This document shows positions 1-6,207 of a DNA stretch of 8,478 bases, in pieces. Both the position numbers and the translations under genes were made by a program. Every line of letters starts with the position of its first letter. Position 1 is the stretch's first letter. Under the pieces are notes generated by a model, which ran no database searches, was not told the origin of the DNA, and was given only the letters and a program-made list of their open reading frames with translations. Origin of the DNA: Bordetella parapertussis (GTDB lineage: Bacteria; Pseudomonadota; Gammaproteobacteria; Burkholderiales; Burkholderiaceae_C); contig CAMCNE010000095.1 in NCBI GenBank assembly GCA_945875935.1, positions 1 to 8,478 on the forward strand, given 5' to 3'.

Positions 1-1
1 G

Positions 2-619
2 CTCGACAGTGATCACGCCATGACCGTGGGCGAGGTGCGCGAGGCGGTGCGCCGGCAGTTGCCCGGTGCCGACGATCTGGAAGCCGCGCGGATGTCCGAA
101 GCCACACCGCTGGTGCCTTGGTCGGAAGCCGCGCGCGGCTACGCCGAGCCCTCATTGCAACCCGACCGGCCGTGGGCCGAGGCGCTGCTCGAGCTGACAC
201 ACCGCATCCACGAAGACTTCCAGTTCGATGCCACCGCCACCACCGTGAGCACCTCGGTCGACGAAGTGCTGCAACTGCGCCGAGGCGTGTGCCAGGACTT
301 CGCTCACCTGATGCTGGCCTGTCTGCGCGCGCATGGTCTGGCCGCGCGCTACATGTCCGGCTACCTGCTCACCGACCCACCGCCTGGCATGCCGCGGCTG
401 ATGGGCGTGGATGCATCCCATGCCTGGGTGGCGGCGTTTCTGCCCGGCCACGGCTGGGTCGAGTTCGACCCCACCAATGACCAGCTCGCCGACCGGCGCT
501 ACATCACGCTGGCCTGGGGCGCCGACTTTGCCGACGTGGCGCCGCTGCGCGGCGTGATCCTAGGCGGCGGCTTCATGCAGGACATGCAAGTTGAAGTCAG
601 CGTGATTCCGCAGGACTGA
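2..619 (+). CDS. Transglutaminase-like cysteine protein, C-terminal part (5' truncated by window edge)
   Basis: The frame is open from base 2 with no stop, so the true start lies upstream; 206 residues are visible. An internal ATG at 20 is unlikely to be the start, because family members are usually near 290 residues and carry an N-terminal transglutaminase-associated domain. The catalytic triad is intact in visible numbering: Cys97 in RRGVCQDFAHL, His140 in DASHAWV and Asp156 in FDPTN. The C-terminus (GADFADVAPLRGVILGGG...) is typical of soluble bacterial transglutaminase-like proteins. No signal peptide or membrane segment is visible in this part. In proteobacteria such genes often sit next to an alpha-E (DUF403) protein and a circularly permuted ATP-grasp protein, which would lie upstream of this window; that is expectation, not observation. 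The substrate is unknown, and the fold covers both proteases and amidating enzymes. It converges on the GNAT toxin gene. Confidence 0.93.
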   Translation, partial: LDSDHAMTVGEVREAVRRQLPGADDLEAARMSEATPLVPWSEAARGYAEPSLQPDRPWAEALLELTHRIHEDFQFDATATTVSTSVDEVLQLRRGVCQDFAHLMLACLRAHGLAARYMSGYLLTDPPPGMPRLMGVDASHAWVAAFLPGHGWVEFDPTNDQLADRRYITLAWGADFADVAPLRGVILGGGFMQDMQVEVSVIPQD

Positions 620-653
620 GCCTGCGTCACATCAAATGGCGGCCGCCGCAGGC
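620..653. terminator. Hairpin between convergent genes, possible bidirectional terminator
   Basis: A perfect 7-bp stem begins right after the transglutaminase stop codon: GCCTGCG at 620-626 pairs with CGCAGGC at 647-653. The 20-nt loop itself contains self-complementary GGCGGCC-type sequence. It occupies most of the 45-nt gap before the stop of the convergent toxin gene at 665, where a shared terminator would be expected. There is no T-run on either side, so it is not a canonical intrinsic terminator. Confidence 0.35.
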
Positions 654-661
654 GAGCTGTC

Positions 662-673
662 TCATCAATCGAC
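662..673. repeat. 12-bp direct repeat, copy 1 (at the toxin gene's 3' end)
   Basis: TCATCAATCGAC covers the last codon and stop of the GNAT toxin gene. An identical copy lies at 1657-1668, upstream of the antitoxin, so the pair brackets the toxin-antitoxin module with its promoter. The match is exactly 12 bp and flanking bases differ. About two 12-mer matches are expected by chance somewhere in a window this size, so only the position makes it notable. Confidence 0.4.
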
Positions 674-1162
674 TATGGCCTGTCGCAAATCCGACAGCGT
701 GGTCATCAAGGTCATCGGGTCGAGTGGCGAAGGGACCAGCCCCAGGCGCAGATAAAAAGCCCGGGCTTCTTCGGAAATCGCGTGGACCAGCAGTCCGCGG
801 ATGCCGATCGAATCGGCGGCATGCAGGATGCGCAGGGCGGCATCCCGGAACAAAGCCCGCCCAAGCCCGCGGCCGTGCTGCGTGCGATCGACCGCCAGCC
901 GTGCCAGCACCACCACCGGGATCGGATCGGGCATGTTGCGCCTGAAGCGCCCGGGTGTGGCATCGACCGCCACGGCGCTGGCGGCCAGCGCGTAGTAAGC
1001 CACCACCGTTTCACCCGAATCACAAACCACGAAGCTGCGCGAGGCGCCAGTGCTCTGGTTCTGAAGTGCACGCCGGCGCAGCCAGTCGTCAAGCGAGGGC
1101 ACGCCGCTGTCGAACCCGGCCAGCACCTGCGTTGCCGTCAGTGGCTGTGGAGCCGAGAGCAT
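665..1162 (-). CDS. tacT: GNAT-family acetyltransferase toxin, TacT-like
   Basis: The predicted product is 165 residues, the usual size for toxins that acetylate the amino group of aminoacyl-tRNA and stop translation. The N-terminal hallmark of the TacT group is present (GFDSGVPSLDDWLRRRALQNQ, about residues 16-36). The GNAT motif A follows as LARLAVDRTQHGRGLGRAL (86-104), with the acetyl-CoA pyrophosphate loop HGRGLG at 96-101. The conserved tyrosine in EEARAFYLRLGL is Tyr137, at the position of the catalytic tyrosine in characterised TacT proteins. The frame is open for 48 codons upstream of this ATG, but that stretch overlaps the antitoxin, is Arg/Pro-rich and unlike the family, so ATG at 1162 is chosen. 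It starts 13 nt after the antitoxin stop with no clear Shine-Dalgarno, suggesting translational coupling. The tRNA target is not readable from sequence. Confidence 0.93.
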   Translation of the reverse strand: MLSAPQPLTATQVLAGFDSGVPSLDDWLRRRALQNQSTGASRSFVVCDSGETVVAYYALAASAVAVDATPGRFRRNMPDPIPVVVLARLAVDRTQHGRGLGRALFRDAALRILHAADSIGIRGLLVHAISEEARAFYLRLGLVPSPLDPMTLMTTLSDLRQAIVD

Positions 1163-1175
1163 CGCCGCGCGTCGA

Positions 1176-1475
1176 TCAGGTCGTGGTCCAGGGCGGCGGC
1201 GTTTGCATGGTGCGGCGCAATCGCTCGTTCGGTTCTGGGGGAGCATCGAGCATGGCCACGAATTGGGTGTAAGCCGCTGGGCTGACCACGAAGACCGTGC
1301 GATCAAGCAGCTCTTCTTCGGCCGCGCGCCGTGCTGCGCCGAGGATGAAATCGGTGCGCGTCTTGCCGCTGGACTGGGCCGCCCGGTCGATCAGCCCTCG
1401 CTCGGCCGCAGGGATGCGCAGGTTCAAGGTCTCGCGCGGTGCGCGCTTGGGGGGTGTCGCGACAACGGGTTTCAT
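1176..1475 (-). CDS. tacA: DUF1778 ribbon-helix-helix antitoxin, TacA-like
   Basis: The 99-residue product has the standard architecture of TacA antitoxins. A short basic N-terminal tail leads into a ribbon-helix-helix DNA-binding domain (about residues 15-55, ETLNLRIPAAERGLIDRAA followed by GKTRTDFILGAARRAAEEEL). A C-terminal toxin-wrapping segment follows (60-95, with VFVVSPAAYTQFVAML and the terminal RLRRTMQTPPPW). Family members bind and neutralise the acetyltransferase toxin and repress their own operon. The gene precedes the toxin in the same direction with a 13-nt gap, the normal order. ATG at 1475 is used because the RHH domain begins shortly after it; no Shine-Dalgarno is evident. 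Downstream of the promoter at 1506-1534 this leaves a leader of about 24 nt. Confidence 0.93.
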   Translation of the reverse strand: MKPVVATPPKRAPRETLNLRIPAAERGLIDRAAQSSGKTRTDFILGAARRAAEEELLDRTVFVVSPAAYTQFVAMLDAPPEPNERLRRTMQTPPPWTTT

Positions 1476-1496
1476 GCGGTGTGATGGGTGGGCTGG

Positions 1497-1515
1497 AACC
1501 TTTGGATTCTAGGTT
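1497..1515. promoter_or_regulatory. Candidate antitoxin operator: inverted repeat over the -10 element
   Basis: AACCT (1497-1501) and AGGTT (1511-1515) form a perfect inverted repeat with a 9-nt spacer, centred on the -10 hexamer of the antitoxin promoter. RHH antitoxins of this family autorepress by binding short palindromes over their promoter, so placement fits. The arms are only 5 bp, so chance is possible. Confidence 0.3.
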
Positions 1516-1534
1516 GGCGTAACGCTCGTGTCAT
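1506..1534 (-). promoter_or_regulatory. Sigma70-like promoter of the toxin-antitoxin operon
   Basis: Read on the minus strand, ATGACA (1534-1529, five of six to TTGACA) is followed by exactly 17 nt and then TAGAAT (1511-1506, five of six to TATAAT). Transcription would start near 1499, about 24 nt before the antitoxin ATG. In such GC-rich sequence two near-consensus hexamers at ideal spacing, correctly oriented ahead of a gene, are unlikely to be accidental. Confidence 0.6.
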
Positions 1535-1561
1535 TACTGATGTCTCCCGGCCCTGGCCCAT

Positions 1562-1591
1562 CCCCCATGTGGGGGGGTTCTTCTGGGGGGG
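1562..1591. other. G-run element: hairpin and possible G-quadruplex
   Basis: CCCCCA (1562-1567) is complementary to TGGGGG at 1570-1575 and again at 1584-1589, giving two competing pairings; the near one has only a 2-nt centre and the far one a 16-nt loop. Two runs of seven G (1571-1577 and 1585-1591) are separated by TTCTTCT. Each run can supply two G-triplets, matching the G3N1G3N7G3N1G3 quadruplex pattern on the plus strand. It lies about 30 bp upstream of the antitoxin promoter. Confidence 0.45.
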
Positions 1592-1656
1592 CCGTCGGGC
1601 CGTTGAAACACCCCTTGAGCGGGATGCGCGATCGGTCTCCAGACGGAAAACTGGCG

Positions 1657-1668
1657 TCATCAATCGAC
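1657..1668. repeat. 12-bp direct repeat, copy 2 (upstream of the antitoxin promoter)
   Basis: TCATCAATCGAC is identical to 662-673 at the 3' end of the toxin gene. Most of this copy (1659-1666) also serves as the left arm of the inverted repeat at 1659-1688. Confidence 0.4.
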
Positions 1669-1688
1669 CAAACCGGCGCCCGATTGAT
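1659..1688. repeat. 8-bp perfect inverted repeat
   Basis: ATCAATCG (1659-1666) and CGATTGAT (1681-1688) are perfect complements separated by 14 nt, the last six of which form the palindrome GGCGCC. It sits upstream of both divergent genes. It could be a protein-binding palindrome or a hairpin; there is no adjoining T-run to make it a terminator. Confidence 0.45.
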
Positions 1689-1757
1689 TCAACGCACTCG
1701 GAATTCGCCTTTTCGGCCAACACTGAGTTCGTCGGTCCAGCCGCCGTCACGTTTGTC

Positions 1758-1763
1758 AGGAGA
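1758..1763 (+). promoter_or_regulatory. Strong ribosome-binding site of the small ORF
   Basis: AGGAGA ends 5 nt before the ATG at 1769. It is the best Shine-Dalgarno seen in the window and the main reason to accept the 60-codon ORF and its start. Confidence 0.7.
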
Positions 1764-1768
1764 CATCC

Positions 1769-1951
1769 ATGCCATTCCAGACCATCGCGCCGTCAGAACC
1801 GGTGCAAGACGCCTTCACCCTTGCGAGCGTGGCCGACGCCACTCAGCTCGGCCTGCCCGCCGGCCCCGGCTGGTTTGAATCCAGCTGGGAGTTGCTTGAC
1901 GGCCTGGAGGTGATCGAAGAATCAGACGACGGTTTTGCCGCCACGCGGTGA
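1769..1951 (+). CDS. Small hypothetical protein, 60 residues
   Basis: I do not recognise a named family. The product is acidic, with no signal peptide, membrane segment or cysteine. Its centre carries a distinctive stretch, GLPAGPGWFESSWELLDGLE (about residues 28-47), followed by VIEESDDGF. The paired tryptophans in WFESSWELL look constrained and resemble short uncharacterised proteins I associate with Burkholderiales, though that recollection is vague. Support for being real is the strong AGGAGA site 5 nt before the ATG. It points toward the mltB gene, and the two stop codons are 17 nt apart. A short GGGC/GCCC stem (1952-1962) follows the stop, too small to call a terminator. It is too short and lacks motifs for a function to be proposed. 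Confidence 0.6.
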   Translation: MPFQTIAPSEPVQDAFTLASVADATQLGLPAGPGWFESSWELLDGLEVIEESDDGFAATR

Positions 1952-1968
1952 GGGCCGCGCCCAGCTGT

Positions 1969-3150
1969 CTACCGTGCGCGCCGCACGGCTGCGCCCAGCT
2001 CGATCACCGCCAGCGCGTAATAGCTCGACCAGTTGTAGCGGGTGACCGCATAGAAATTGCCCGTGCCGGCCACGTGGCTGGGTGCGGCATCCCCGTTTTG
2101 CAGCTCGACCAGTGCCAGTCGGGTGGTGCCAGTGAGCCCGCCGATGCGCGCGAGTTCGACCTCGGAGCCGAACACCGCGCCGTGGTCGATGAACTCCTGC
2201 GCGGTGAAGCTGGGCAGGATGTCGGGTGCGAGCAGTTCGGCGCGCTGGGCGGCATCGGCCGGTGGGGTGACCTGAAGGTGGGTGATCAGCCCGCGCTGCC
2301 AGCCAAAGTCGGCCAGATAGCGCGCCACGCTGCCGATCACGTCGGCCGTGTTCGCGTGCAGATCGATGTGGCCGTCGCCGTCGAAGTCGACCGCGTACTT
2401 GGTGACGCTGCTGGGCATGAACTGCGGCATGCCCAGCGCGCCGGCGTAGCTGCCCTTGGATTGGAGCGGGTCGAGCCCCTCGCGGTGGCTGAGCACCAGC
2501 CATTGTTCCAACTCGCCCTTGAAGAAGGCGCTGCGGTCCTTGCGGCCGGGCGGAAAGTCAAACGCCAGCGTGGCCAGCGCGTCGATCACGCGAAAGCCGC
2601 CCAGGTGCCGGCCGTACAGGGTTTCGACGCCGATGATGCCGATGACGATCTCGGGCGGCACGCCGTAGACCTCTTCAGCCTGGGTCAGCCAGCGCTCGTT
2701 GGCCTGCCAGAAAGCCACGCCGGCGTTGATGCGTTTGGGCTCGATGAAGCGATCACGGTAGGCGGCCCAGTTCTTGGCCGTGCCCGCAGGCGGCGGCATG
2801 ATCAGCTTGGCCACCGCGGGCATGAAGCGCGACTGCGCGAGCGCTGAGCGCACCTGGGCCACATCGAGCCCTTGGCGCTGTGCCACCTCGTCGGCGAACT
2901 GCATCACGTCGGCGCGCTGGCCGTAGATGACTTGATCGGGGTCGGCGTCAGATCGCACCGTCGATTTGCGCTGCTTGCTGGTGGCCTTCGGCTTGGCGGG
3001 CTTTTTCGGTTTGGCGGCTGGCGATGCGCTGGCCACGGCCGCTGCGGCGCTGGCGTTGCCGCTGCCCGCTGCGCCCAGTGCCACACACACCGCGAGCCAG
3101 CAGGCCCGCACACAGGCGCGCCGAGCGGCCTCGGTCGATGAAGATGTCAT
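1969..3150 (-). CDS. mltB: Lytic murein transglycosylase, MltB type (GH103)
   Basis: Enzymes of this family cut the MurNAc-GlcNAc bond of peptidoglycan in the periplasm, forming 1,6-anhydroMurNAc ends. The 393-residue product starts with a signal-like segment (residues 1-35: RR, hydrophobic WLAVCVALGAA, then ASA). An Ala/Lys/Pro-rich linker follows at about 45-65. The catalytic domain contains the hallmark IIGVETLYGR with the catalytic Glu at 176, ALGMPQFMPSS at 238-248, an EF-hand-like DFDGDGHIDL at 255-264 and the C-terminal NFYAVTRYNWSSYYALAV at 365-382. No clean lipobox is seen (LAVC has Val before Cys), so it is more likely a secreted or anchored form than a classical lipoprotein. ATG at 3150 is preferred over the ATG at 3219, which would lie inside the preceding gene and put a hydrophilic stretch before the signal peptide. 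It follows the tgpA stop by 7 nt, as last gene of the operon seen here. Confidence 0.93.
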   Translation of the reverse strand: MTSSSTEAARRACVRACWLAVCVALGAAGSGNASAAAAVASASPAAKPKKPAKPKATSKQRKSTVRSDADPDQVIYGQRADVMQFADEVAQRQGLDVAQVRSALAQSRFMPAVAKLIMPPPAGTAKNWAAYRDRFIEPKRINAGVAFWQANERWLTQAEEVYGVPPEIVIGIIGVETLYGRHLGGFRVIDALATLAFDFPPGRKDRSAFFKGELEQWLVLSHREGLDPLQSKGSYAGALGMPQFMPSSVTKYAVDFDGDGHIDLHANTADVIGSVARYLADFGWQRGLITHLQVTPPADAAQRAELLAPDILPSFTAQEFIDHGAVFGSEVELARIGGLTGTTRLALVELQNGDAAPSHVAGTGNFYAVTRYNWSSYYALAVIELGAAVRRAR

Positions 3151-3157
3151 GGGCAAA

Positions 3158-5236
3158 TTATCGAGCTCGCCCGATGCCTCGGACCTGTGCCAGCCGACGC
3201 GCATGGTCGGTGAACTCACGTGTCAGGCGGGGGTCGGGTCGCGCTGTGCCGTGGCGGCCGTAGCGCGCGGCGTCAATCGCGTCGAAGCCCCGAGCCAGCG
3301 GTTCGCCGGCGTCTCCAAGCTGCGTGCGCACGCGCTGCGCGAGCGTGCGCGGCGAGTCGTGATCGGCGCTTGGCACGCCCAGCCGCAGCAGCGCGGCGCG
3401 CAGTTGTGTCATTTGCCGCTTCCATGGGTCGATCCGCTGACGCTCCCACCAGGCCCAGCCGGTCGTCGCAAGCGACAGCACGCCACAGGCGGCCACCATC
3501 AGCCAGGCCAGGTCTTCCCAGTCGGGCTGCTTGAAGCCCATGCGCGAGAGCAAGTCGAGCTGGGTGCCGCGCGAGTAGTCCAGCACCCACTGGTTCCAGC
3601 GGTTGTTGATCGCCTCCCAGCCCTCGCGAAATTGCGCCAGCACTCGCGGGCCGACGAAGCCCATCGCGCCGTCCATCAAACCGGGCGCCGGCGTCAGGCG
3701 CCGGTTGCTCAGCACCCGCTCGGGAGCGACGGCGGTGGTGGGGTCGGCGCGCACCCAGCCGACGCCCTCGCGCCAGTACTCGGCCCAGGCGTGGGCGTTG
3801 CTGTGGCGCACCACGTGGTAGCCGTCGACGGGCGCAGCGTCGAAGCCCTGGTAGCCGGTGACCACGCGTGCGGGCACATCGAGCGCGCGCATCACCACCA
3901 CGAAGGCGGCGGCAAAGTGTTCGCAAAACCCGAGCTTGCGATCGAGCCAGAACTCGTCGACCGCGCTGCGGGCATCGACCTCGCCGTAGGCGCCGGGCGT
4001 GAGCGTGTAGCTGTAGCCACCGGTGCGGATGTGTTCCATCAGCGCGGCGGCCAGCACATCGGCGCTGGCCTCGGCGTAGCGCGGTTGTCGGCGCATGGCC
4101 ATGGCCCAGGCCAGCGTGCGCGGGTTGTAGCCGGGCGGCAGGTCGATGTGGTCCTGCAGCCCGATCAGCGGCACCAACGGGCCGTGGCTGAAGTCGGTGT
4201 GGGCGACGCTGCGAAAGCGCACGCGCGAGTACAGCGGCTGATCGGCCAGCCACTGAAGGTCATCGGTTTGCGTCACGCGCACGCCATCGATCTGCGGCGC
4301 CATGGTGCTGGCTTCGAGCAGCGGGATGCTTTTGAGGCGCAGCGGCTCGAGCGTGACCTCGTAGCCGATGGCCTCGCCGCGCACCGCGAGATCGGCGCGG
4401 GGGGTGAGCGCTGCCGGAAAACTCGGCTGCTGAACCGTCCACTCCATGCCGTCGAAACGCCCGAGCACCGGACCGCGGAAGTACGCTGCCTGGGCTGGCA
4501 CCGGCGGGCCGTCAAAGCGGATGCGCATGGCCACGCCTTCGTTTTGTGCCAGCACCGCGACCGACCCGAACGACATGGTGTTCGACAGGCCCATGCTCGA
4601 CTGGTTGTCCTGCGGCACGCCCCACAGCGGGCTGATGCGCGGAAACAGCATGAACATCAGCACCATCAGCGGCGCACCCAGCAAGGCGGTCTTGCCGGCC
4701 ACACGCATCACCAGCGACAAAGGCGGTTTGCCCACCGGCATGCTGGCCAGCACCAGCGCGCTCAGCAAGCCCCACACCGACATCAGCATGGCCAGCGCCA
4801 CCAGCAGGCTTTGCGAATAAAGAAACTGCGTGAGGATCAGGAAAAAGCCCAGAAAGAAGACCACAAAGGCATCGCGGCGGGCGCGCAGCTCGAGCGTCTT
4901 GATGGCCATGAGCGCCACTGCCATCGCCACGCCGGGCTCCTTGCCCAGCAGCGAGCCAAAGGACCAGAAGGTCAGCCCCGTGGTCAGCACCAGCACGCCC
5001 ACCAGGCTCCAGCGACCGGGCAGCGCCGCGCCGCGCAGCGCCAGCACCCCGCGTGTGAGCAGCACCGCAGCGGTGAGCACCGCACACCACAGCGGCAGGT
5101 GAAACAGGTGGGGCAGCACCGTCCAGCCGATCAGGCCCAGCAAAAACAGCGTGTCGCGCGCGTCTCGCGTCAGGTGGCTCCAGCCCGGCCAGATGGAGGC
5201 TGAAGCGCCCTGACCCACGGTGCTGGCGTTGCTCAT
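3158..5236 (-). CDS. tgpA: TgpA-type membrane transglutaminase-like protein (DUF3488)
   Basis: The 692-residue product matches the TgpA architecture. The N-terminal half has about six membrane helices (roughly residues 30-200, including LVGVLVLTTGLTFWSFGSLL and FVVFFLGFFLILTQFLY). A large periplasmic region carries the transglutaminase fold, and a single C-terminal helix (about 577-596) is followed by a cytoplasmic tail. The triad is complete: Cys438 in GFCEHFAAAF, His482 in NAHAWAEYW and Asp498 in RADPTTAVAPER. The Pseudomonas aeruginosa homologue is reported to be important for viability; the substrate is not established, but an envelope role is inferred. An in-frame GTG at 5245 is possible, but ATG at 5236 is preferred because it makes an ATGA overlap with the DUF58 stop. 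The operon with moxR and DUF58 is the standard context; mltB follows after 7 nt. Confidence 0.93.
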   Translation of the reverse strand: MSNASTVGQGASASIWPGWSHLTRDARDTLFLLGLIGWTVLPHLFHLPLWCAVLTAAVLLTRGVLALRGAALPGRWSLVGVLVLTTGLTFWSFGSLLGKEPGVAMAVALMAIKTLELRARRDAFVVFFLGFFLILTQFLYSQSLLVALAMLMSVWGLLSALVLASMPVGKPPLSLVMRVAGKTALLGAPLMVLMFMLFPRISPLWGVPQDNQSSMGLSNTMSFGSVAVLAQNEGVAMRIRFDGPPVPAQAAYFRGPVLGRFDGMEWTVQQPSFPAALTPRADLAVRGEAIGYEVTLEPLRLKSIPLLEASTMAPQIDGVRVTQTDDLQWLADQPLYSRVRFRSVAHTDFSHGPLVPLIGLQDHIDLPPGYNPRTLAWAMAMRRQPRYAEASADVLAAALMEHIRTGGYSYTLTPGAYGEVDARSAVDEFWLDRKLGFCEHFAAAFVVVMRALDVPARVVTGYQGFDAAPVDGYHVVRHSNAHAWAEYWREGVGWVRADPTTAVAPERVLSNRRLTPAPGLMDGAMGFVGPRVLAQFREGWEAINNRWNQWVLDYSRGTQLDLLSRMGFKQPDWEDLAWLMVAACGVLSLATTGWAWWERQRIDPWKRQMTQLRAALLRLGVPSADHDSPRTLAQRVRTQLGDAGEPLARGFDAIDAARYGRHGTARPDPRLTREFTDHARRLAQVRGIGRAR

Positions 5237-6207
5237 GCCGACCACAGCGCGAGCCGCTCCAGACCGCGCTGCCGGTGTTGATCACCCTGGCCCATGGGCA
5301 GCTCTTCGGATGGCAGGCTCAAGCCCCAGGCAACGTCGCGGCGGTCGGCCTCGACGATCCAGGCCGTGAGCCGGGCCAGCCGTGCTTCGGCACCGCTGAT
5401 GCCGCAGTCGTGCCACGACAGCCACAGCTGCTCGCGCGTGTGGGCGCTGTGATCGCGGCTGATCAGATCGCCGCCGCTGGCCAGCGTCTTGGCAGCTTGC
5501 TTCCAGGCGATGGCCTTGGGCGCGTCGCCGCGGCGGTAGGGGCGCACGCCGTCGAATTCATCGGCCCCTGCGGTGCGCGAACGCAGCGGCCCGCCGGGCA
5601 CGCCGCGCGCCGCAGGCAGCGCACTGACAGGCCGCTCGGGCTGTGGATACACCAGCACCGACATGGCCGGGTGCCACACCGCCCAGGCGCGAAAAAGCCC
5701 CAGCGGAAAGTGCGTCTGCACGCGCAGCGTGGGCAGTGCATGCCGCCCGCGCACCGGCGGCACGAAGCCGACCTGAAGCACCGCCTGACCTTGTGCCGGC
5801 ACGTCGGTGTGGCTGGCACTTGAGGCATCGGCCGACTGCAGCCGCAGCGCCACGCCGTAGCGATCGCCGCGTCCGGCCGAGAGCACGGCTTCGAGCACGG
5901 CGGTATCGCCGGCAAACGCCGGATGGACCGGTCGCAGTTGCAGCGTCAGCCCACGCAGCGTGTTGTGCGTCATGTGCATCGACACCACGCCGCTGCCCGC
6001 CAGCAAGAAGGTCAGCAGGTAACCGAGGTTGAGCTGGTAATTGATGGACGCGACCAGCAGCACCACCAGCGTCAGGCAAAACAGCAGCCCAGCGGTGGTG
6101 GGCAGGATGTAGACATTGCGGTGCGTGAGCAGCAGGCTGTCGCTGCGTGGCGAGCGCTGCTGCATCCACGCGTCGATGCGGGCGCGGACGGCGGTCGTGC
6201 CTTTCAC
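5233..6207 (-). CDS. DUF58 domain membrane protein
   Basis: The 324-residue product has two adjacent N-terminal membrane helices (about 33-54 and 58-77) and then a soluble region with the DUF58 signature DEFDGVRPYRRGDAPKAIAW (216-235), preceded by the typical FPLGLFRAW (167-175). Proteins of this family accompany MoxR ATPases and are thought to be their client or scaffold partner at the membrane; biochemical activity is unknown. I see no DxSxS metal-binding motif, so a fully functional von Willebrand A metal site is doubtful; the C-terminal segment (LWLSWHDCGISGAEARLARL) looks like the version paired with TgpA. The start is GTG at 6207, forming a GTGA overlap with the MoxR stop. The stop overlaps the tgpA ATG by 4 nt, so it is translationally tied to both neighbours. 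Confidence 0.92.
   Translation of the reverse strand: MKGTTAVRARIDAWMQQRSPRSDSLLLTHRNVYILPTTAGLLFCLTLVVLLVASINYQLNLGYLLTFLLAGSGVVSMHMTHNTLRGLTLQLRPVHPAFAGDTAVLEAVLSAGRGDRYGVALRLQSADASSASHTDVPAQGQAVLQVGFVPPVRGRHALPTLRVQTHFPLGLFRAWAVWHPAMSVLVYPQPERPVSALPAARGVPGGPLRSRTAGADEFDGVRPYRRGDAPKAIAWKQAAKTLASGGDLISRDHSAHTREQLWLSWHDCGISGAEARLARLTAWIVEADRRDVAWGLSLPSEELPMGQGDQHRQRGLERLALWSA

Larger units (their letters stand above)
1476..1768. other. Structured intergenic region between the antitoxin and the small ORF
   Basis: This 293-nt stretch separates two divergent genes. I see no convincing coding sequence: the open frames crossing it run into neighbouring genes out of frame and resemble no family. 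It contains, from left to right, the antitoxin promoter (1506-1534), a G-run/hairpin block (1562-1591), two tandem copies of GGGCCGT (1589-1595 and 1597-1603), an 8-bp inverted repeat (1659-1688) overlapping the 12-bp repeat copy, and the ribosome-binding site of the small ORF (1758-1763). No clear sigma70 promoter for the plus-strand small ORF was found. Confidence 0.6.

Noticed and set aside
680..697. 6-bp hairpin CTGTCG/CGACAG inside the 3' end of the toxin gene
   Set aside because: It lies within codons for the conserved C-terminal part of the toxin, with no T-run; most likely incidental.
1163..1306. N-terminal extension of the GNAT toxin by 48 codons
   Set aside because: It would overlap the antitoxin, is Arg/Pro/Ser-rich and unlike TacT proteins, which begin close to the MLSAPQPL sequence at 1162.
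1472..1913. Open frames of 92-141 codons across the intergenic region on both strands
   Set aside because: They cross G-run and repeat sequence, overlap the small ORF or the antitoxin promoter, lack ribosome-binding sites and show no family features.
1952..1962. GGGC/GCCC stem just after the small ORF stop, possible shared terminator with mltB
   Set aside because: A 4-bp stem with a 3-nt loop and no T-run is too weak to call in sequence this GC-rich.
3151..3219. Upstream ATG for mltB adding 23 residues
   Set aside because: It lies within the tgpA coding sequence and would bury the signal peptide behind a hydrophilic stretch.
2966..5203. A 745-codon open frame on the plus strand, antisense to most of tgpA and the start of mltB
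   Set aside because: Composition is rich in His, Gln, Ala and Arg with no domain, as expected for the reverse strand of GC-rich genes; tgpA and mltB on the other strand have intact catalytic motifs throughout.
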